Below the pieces are notes generated by a model. That model searched no databases, was not told the origin of the DNA, and saw nothing but the letters and a program-made list of their open reading frames with translations. Both the position numbers and the translations under genes were made by a program. A stretch of 19,159 bases of DNA from CAZQYB01 sp964597535 (GTDB lineage: Bacteria; Planctomycetota; Phycisphaerae; Sedimentisphaerales; Anaerobacaceae), in assembly GCA_964597535.1 (NCBI GenBank), contig CAZQYB010000036.1, forward strand, positions 1-19,159, read 5' to 3'. Shown piece after piece: positions 16,463 to 19,159 of this stretch; position 1 is the first letter of the stretch; each line of letters starts with the position of its first letter.

Positions 16463-18211
16463 CTACTTTGTGTACCAATCGGCTTGTGCGTCTTTGTGGT
16501 CTAACAGGATTTTCACGTCATTAACATCGAACACGCCGTTGCTGTTGATATCGCCGAGGAAATAAGCTCCGGGTGATTGGCTGGTTATCCAATTATCGAG
16601 CAGAGTAGTAAAATCTAATTCGTTGACAATGCCGTCAGCATTAAGGTCATACCAGAAGATGTTGTTGCTGTCCGGGCTCTCGCTGACGCTCCAGGCCAGC
16701 CCGTAACGTTGACTTGTAGGTATTTGCCTCGGGCCGTCGATGCTGCCGGTAGAGAGGACAATTTCGTAATTGGTGTAGTTGGCATCTGCTCGGCAATAAA
16801 TGTGCTCAACATTGTCGGTGTTGCTGTCGCTGTAATCGAGCAGATAGTCGTTGTTAGGGTCATTTGCGTCAACAGCCCAGAGCTCAAGCCGGAGGTTGCT
16901 GTCTTTCTCAGGTGCCGGCTCAAAGGGATAAAAGCTGTCGTAATGCTTGTTCCAGACGACTGTAGCGGTGATAAATTTATCTGCCGGTTTTGCAGGGGTG
17001 ATTTTGTAAATGTTTTGTGGGTTTTCGCTCTTATCCAGCAGATTATTATCCCATCCGGTTGTTGGAACATTGCCGGGTCTGCTCATCCCTGCGACCAGAT
17101 GTTTGTATGCACCAACAGCGTTTAGCATACCCGCGCCTTGAATATAGTCAAGCGGTGCCCGGTGGTCATCATCTTTTTCAAGCCGGCCCTTGTGCCAGTA
17201 GGGTAATTTCTTTGCGGAATTTAGCAAAATGGCTTTGATTACACAATTTCCGCCTTCTGGTGAAACAGCAGAACTCAAGTTTGGGTCTTGCTTGGCCTTT
17301 TCAACGAGCAGGCCGATTGCGCCTGCAACTATCGGTGTCGAGAAGCTTGACCAGCTGCCCATCGGTTCGTAACTGTTGGGTTTGTTGCTATCGGCGGCCA
17401 GACAATCGCCGGGAGCAACGATATCAGGCTTGCATCGACCGTCTGCAGTCGGGCCGAAACTTGAATGCTCCGAGTACGCTAATGCGAAATGTGCCAAATT
17501 CGTCGCGAGCTTTTCTGTGTTCACAGAGTCAACAACACCGACACCGATAACGTTTGCCCCTGCAGCGGGATAAAGAGGAGAGTCGTGAGCATTGGTGCCG
17601 TTGCCTATACCGGCCACGACAATAAGGCCGTATTGCTCGACCAACGATTCGATGCCCCGTGTCCACCAATCTTCAAATTGGTTGCCGATGCTCGCAGTTA
17701 CAATATCTGCATCCGGTGCTGATTGAGGGAATACATTATTGATTAAGAAATGCCAAAATTCGTAGATATCGGCCTCAGCCCCCGGCGCTGCGCCTTGATA
17801 GTAGAATTGTCCCAACTGGGGATGAAAGGCATTAGCATCCTCGCCGAGCAATATAGAACTGACAGCAGTTGAATGAAGTGAGACGCCGGTTTCCAGGCCG
17901 GCCTGGTAGTAAAAACCAAATTCTTTACCTTTGAAACAGTTGTGCTCAACACTTGGCTGGTAATCATTTTGTGGTTCGCCCTCGATATAAGTAATGCTTC
18001 GGCAAACGATGGCGAATTTGACGCCGGAGCCCGTCAAAGTGGGGTCTAACTGTCTTAACGCATAGATTCCAGCGTGATTCAAACCTTGCGGCTGCAGAGG
18101 TTTGTCAGGCTGCAAACCCTCCGCTCCGGCGACAGTACCCGTATATACAAACAGTACCGCCACACAGACAGCCACACCCGAGCAAAACCATTTTTTAGCA
18201 CTTTGCACCAT
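16463..18211 (-). CDS. Secreted subtilisin-like (S8) protein with C-terminal dockerin
   Basis: The 582-residue product starts with a signal peptide (basic KK, hydrophobic core 11-28, likely cleavage near AGA-EG). A peptidase S8 fold follows at about 60-375. The visible catalytic elements are His113 in LHSTAV (usual HGTHVA), the oxyanion Asn204 in VAGIGNG, and Ser289 in SSFSTPIVAGA (usual GTSMATPHVAGA). The strand that normally carries the catalytic Asp (VAVID) reads FAIVCRS, so Cys70 takes its place. A beta-rich domain follows at about 395-510. Residues 521-572 form a dockerin-like pair, DLNADGIVNELDF and DINSNGVFDVNDV. It may be a divergent protease or an inactive one. It probably acts outside the cytoplasm, attached through the dockerin. 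The start is well set by GGAGG 6 nt upstream. Confidence 0.9.
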   Translation of the reverse strand: MVQSAKKWFCSGVAVCVAVLFVYTGTVAGAEGLQPDKPLQPQGLNHAGIYALRQLDPTLTGSGVKFAIVCRSITYIEGEPQNDYQPSVEHNCFKGKEFGFYYQAGLETGVSLHSTAVSSILLGEDANAFHPQLGQFYYQGAAPGAEADIYEFWHFLINNVFPQSAPDADIVTASIGNQFEDWWTRGIESLVEQYGLIVVAGIGNGTNAHDSPLYPAAGANVIGVGVVDSVNTEKLATNLAHFALAYSEHSSFGPTADGRCKPDIVAPGDCLAADSNKPNSYEPMGSWSSFSTPIVAGAIGLLVEKAKQDPNLSSAVSPEGGNCVIKAILLNSAKKLPYWHKGRLEKDDDHRAPLDYIQGAGMLNAVGAYKHLVAGMSRPGNVPTTGWDNNLLDKSENPQNIYKITPAKPADKFITATVVWNKHYDSFYPFEPAPEKDSNLRLELWAVDANDPNNDYLLDYSDSNTDNVEHIYCRADANYTNYEIVLSTGSIDGPRQIPTSQRYGLAWSVSESPDSNNIFWYDLNADGIVNELDFTTLLDNWITSQSPGAYFLGDINSNGVFDVNDVKILLDHKDAQADWYTK

Positions 18212-18217
18212 CCCGTT

Positions 18218-18222
18218 CCTCC
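18218..18222 (-). promoter_or_regulatory. Ribosome binding site of the subtilase gene
   Basis: GGAGG on the minus strand, 6 nt before the ATG at 18211. This is the best Shine-Dalgarno in the window and confirms the start that includes the signal peptide. Confidence 0.85.
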
Positions 18223-18267
18223 ATAGGTGGTGGTAAGAACCCTCTCTGCCATTGATTTATTGTTAGT

Positions 18268-18296
18268 ATAATACCATAAAACGATTTTTTTTTCAA
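18268..18296 (-). promoter_or_regulatory. Sigma-70-like promoter of the subtilase gene
   Basis: On the minus strand TTGAAA (18296-18291) and TATTAT (18273-18268) are separated by exactly 17 bp, each one mismatch from consensus. The spacer includes an A tract. Transcription would start near 18260, giving a leader of about 50 nt that contains the GGAGG site. Confidence 0.65.
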
Positions 18297-18377
18297 GTAA
18301 ATTATCCGGCTGTTTTTTTGCGATATGGCGTTTTCAGTATTGAAAAAGCGGTTTATTGAAAACTTAATTCAGAAATC

Positions 18378-18406
18378 TTGCCTTATCGTACCCTCGTTGC
18401 TATACT
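18378..18406 (+). promoter_or_regulatory. Sigma-70-like promoter of pyrR-pyrB
   Basis: TTGCCT at 18378-18383 and TATACT at 18401-18406 are separated by 17 bp. The predicted leader to the pyrR ATG is only about 40 nt. The 241-bp divergent spacer 18212-18452 holds this promoter, the opposite-facing subtilase promoter and two T-rich tracts. I see no attenuator or PyrR-binding loop in it. Confidence 0.55.
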
Positions 18407-18435
18407 TAGGCCGATATTCCGGCTGTATCTGTACT

Positions 18436-18442
18436 AAAGGGG
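18436..18442 (+). promoter_or_regulatory. Ribosome binding site of pyrR
   Basis: AAAGGGG, 10 nt before the pyrR ATG at 18453. It is a purine-rich but not ideal Shine-Dalgarno. Confidence 0.55.
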
Positions 18443-18452
18443 CGTTGCAGTT

Positions 18453-18980
18453 ATGAAAGTTATTTTAGACTCCGGACAGGTTGAGCGAATCCTCGTCGGT
18501 CTGGCGAATCAGATAGTTTCTGAAACTCCAGTTGAATTGGATATTGCTGTAATCGGTATTCGCAGCAGAGGAGAAATTCTGGCCCAGAGATTATCGAGTC
18601 GATTATCACACCAGCTCGGCAAAGATGTCCCATACGGAACCCTGGATATAACGCTTTACAGAGATGACTTGAACTCACCGCAGGGTACAACCCAGCCGGA
18701 GGTTCGAACCACCGAAATTGGCTTTGATATAGACGATAAAATCATTATTTTGGTCGATGATGTTCTCTATACCGGCCGGTCAACACGGGCGGCGATGGAT
18801 GCCCTCATCGATTTAGGCAGGCCAAAAGCGATTAAATTAGCTGTCCTTGTGAACAGAATCGGCAGAGAGTTTCCTATACAGGCCGACTATGCCGGTTACA
18901 AAACTGACGTCACCCCCGGCAAATTGGTGCAGGTCAATCTTGTCGAATCGGATGGAAAAGACGAAGTCGTCATTGAGTAA
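18453..18980 (+). CDS. pyrR: PyrR, pyrimidine regulator / uracil phosphoribosyltransferase
   Basis: The 175-residue product has the usual PyrR length and motifs: GIRSRGE (35-41), LDITLYRDDL (64-73), the PRPP loop ILVDDVLYTGRS (99-110) and FPIQADYAG (140-148). PyrR binds uridine nucleotides and, in many bacteria, the leader RNA of pyr operons to cause attenuation or block translation; many members also convert uracil and PRPP to UMP. The gene starts a plus-strand operon and is followed by pyrB after 51 bp, the classical order. In Bacillus PyrR works through long leader RNAs. Here the predicted leader is very short and the pyrR-pyrB spacer is occupied by 7-bp repeats, so the regulatory target is not evident. 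Confidence 0.95.
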   Translation: MKVILDSGQVERILVGLANQIVSETPVELDIAVIGIRSRGEILAQRLSSRLSHQLGKDVPYGTLDITLYRDDLNSPQGTTQPEVRTTEIGFDIDDKIIILVDDVLYTGRSTRAAMDALIDLGRPKAIKLAVLVNRIGREFPIQADYAGYKTDVTPGKLVQVNLVESDGKDEVVIE

Positions 18981-18995
18981 AAATTGTTTTTTTGA

Positions 18996-19030
18996 ACGAG
19001 ATACGCTTCACGCTTCACGAGATACGAGAT
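18996..19030 (+). repeat. Five tandem 7-bp repeats before pyrB
   Basis: Five contiguous heptamers fill 35 bp: units 1, 4 and 5 are ACGAGAT and units 2 and 3 are ACGCTTC. All begin with ACG and are strictly in phase. The array ends one base before the pyrB ATG at 19032, where a ribosome binding site should be. The sequence is unrelated to the array before aroA but has the same period and position. Confidence 0.88.
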
Positions 19031-19031
19031 T

Positions 19032-19159
19032 ATGGCGTTAAGAAGAAAGAACAAACAATTCAGGTGGCATCGCAAACATCTGCTCGGGGTACGGGAACTA
19101 AGTGCCGAAGAGATTACGTACATTCTTGACACCGCCGAAGGTTTTGAGCAGATAAGCAC
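19032..19159 (+). CDS. pyrB: Aspartate carbamoyltransferase catalytic chain, 3'-partial
   Basis: Only the first 42 codons are in the window. The product begins MALRRKN and continues with RKHLLGVRELSAEEI and a following helix, the typical N-terminus of ATCase: the RKHLLG-x-x-x-LS-x-EEI pattern precedes the first helix of the carbamoyl-phosphate domain. The enzyme joins carbamoyl phosphate and aspartate in the first committed step of pyrimidine synthesis. It follows pyrR by 51 bp on the same strand and is probably co-transcribed. The active-site STRT motif lies beyond the window. The start has no good Shine-Dalgarno, only GAG triplets inside the repeat units. Confidence 0.85.
   Translation, partial: MALRRKNKQFRWHRKHLLGVRELSAEEITYILDTAEGFEQIS

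Noticed and set aside
18996..19030. Heptamer array considered as a CRISPR or iteron-type origin
   Set aside because: The units are 7 bp with no spacers, there are no cas or replication genes nearby, and the array sits inside a pyr operon.

Overview
The window looks like a piece of a Planctomycetota chromosome, probably Phycisphaerae/Sedimentisphaerales-like. This is inferred from very large secreted beta-helix proteins full of Asp-Pro-Asn (DPN) turns, dockerin-like loop pairs with the pattern F-x-DFA-x-x-A-x-x-WL, and the closing motif NSPCVDxG...DMGYHY. No rRNA or marker gene is present to confirm it. Coding density is high, and the longest stretch without a gene is about 240 bp.

Layout. 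(1) Positions 1-13433 (+) hold the 3' part of one giant gene, with at least 4,477 codons visible and the start outside the window. It encodes a modular extracellular protein: five right-handed beta-helix blocks, each closed by a cysteine-containing cap, four of them followed by one or two InlB-like beta repeats. A VWA domain or a propeller-like domain is inserted at the same place in three of the blocks. The protein ends with a dockerin-like pair and an Fn3-like tail, and a strong terminator follows. (2) Positions 13590-16237 (-) hold an aroA-aroC-like pair (EPSP synthase family, then chorismate synthase family), 62 bp apart. Both are recognisable over their full length, but both carry changes at normally invariant substrate or catalytic positions. 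(3) Positions 16463-18211 (-) hold a secreted subtilisin-family protein with a C-terminal dockerin-like pair; the usual catalytic Asp appears to be Cys. (4) Positions 18453-19159 (+) hold pyrR followed by the first 42 codons of pyrB, the start of a pyrimidine biosynthesis operon.

How the parts fit. The giant protein and the subtilase both carry dockerin-like loops and could share a surface attachment system. The aro pair would catalyse the last two steps to chorismate if conventional. The pattern of changes (PEP-binding residues kept, shikimate-3-phosphate residues altered, chorismate synthase signatures rewritten) makes a changed substrate or product possible. PyrR and PyrB belong to de novo UMP synthesis.

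The points most worth following are the altered aroA/aroC pair, the domain-insertion socket of the giant protein, and two unrelated 7-bp-period tandem arrays that sit directly before the start codons of aroA and pyrB where a ribosome binding site would be expected.
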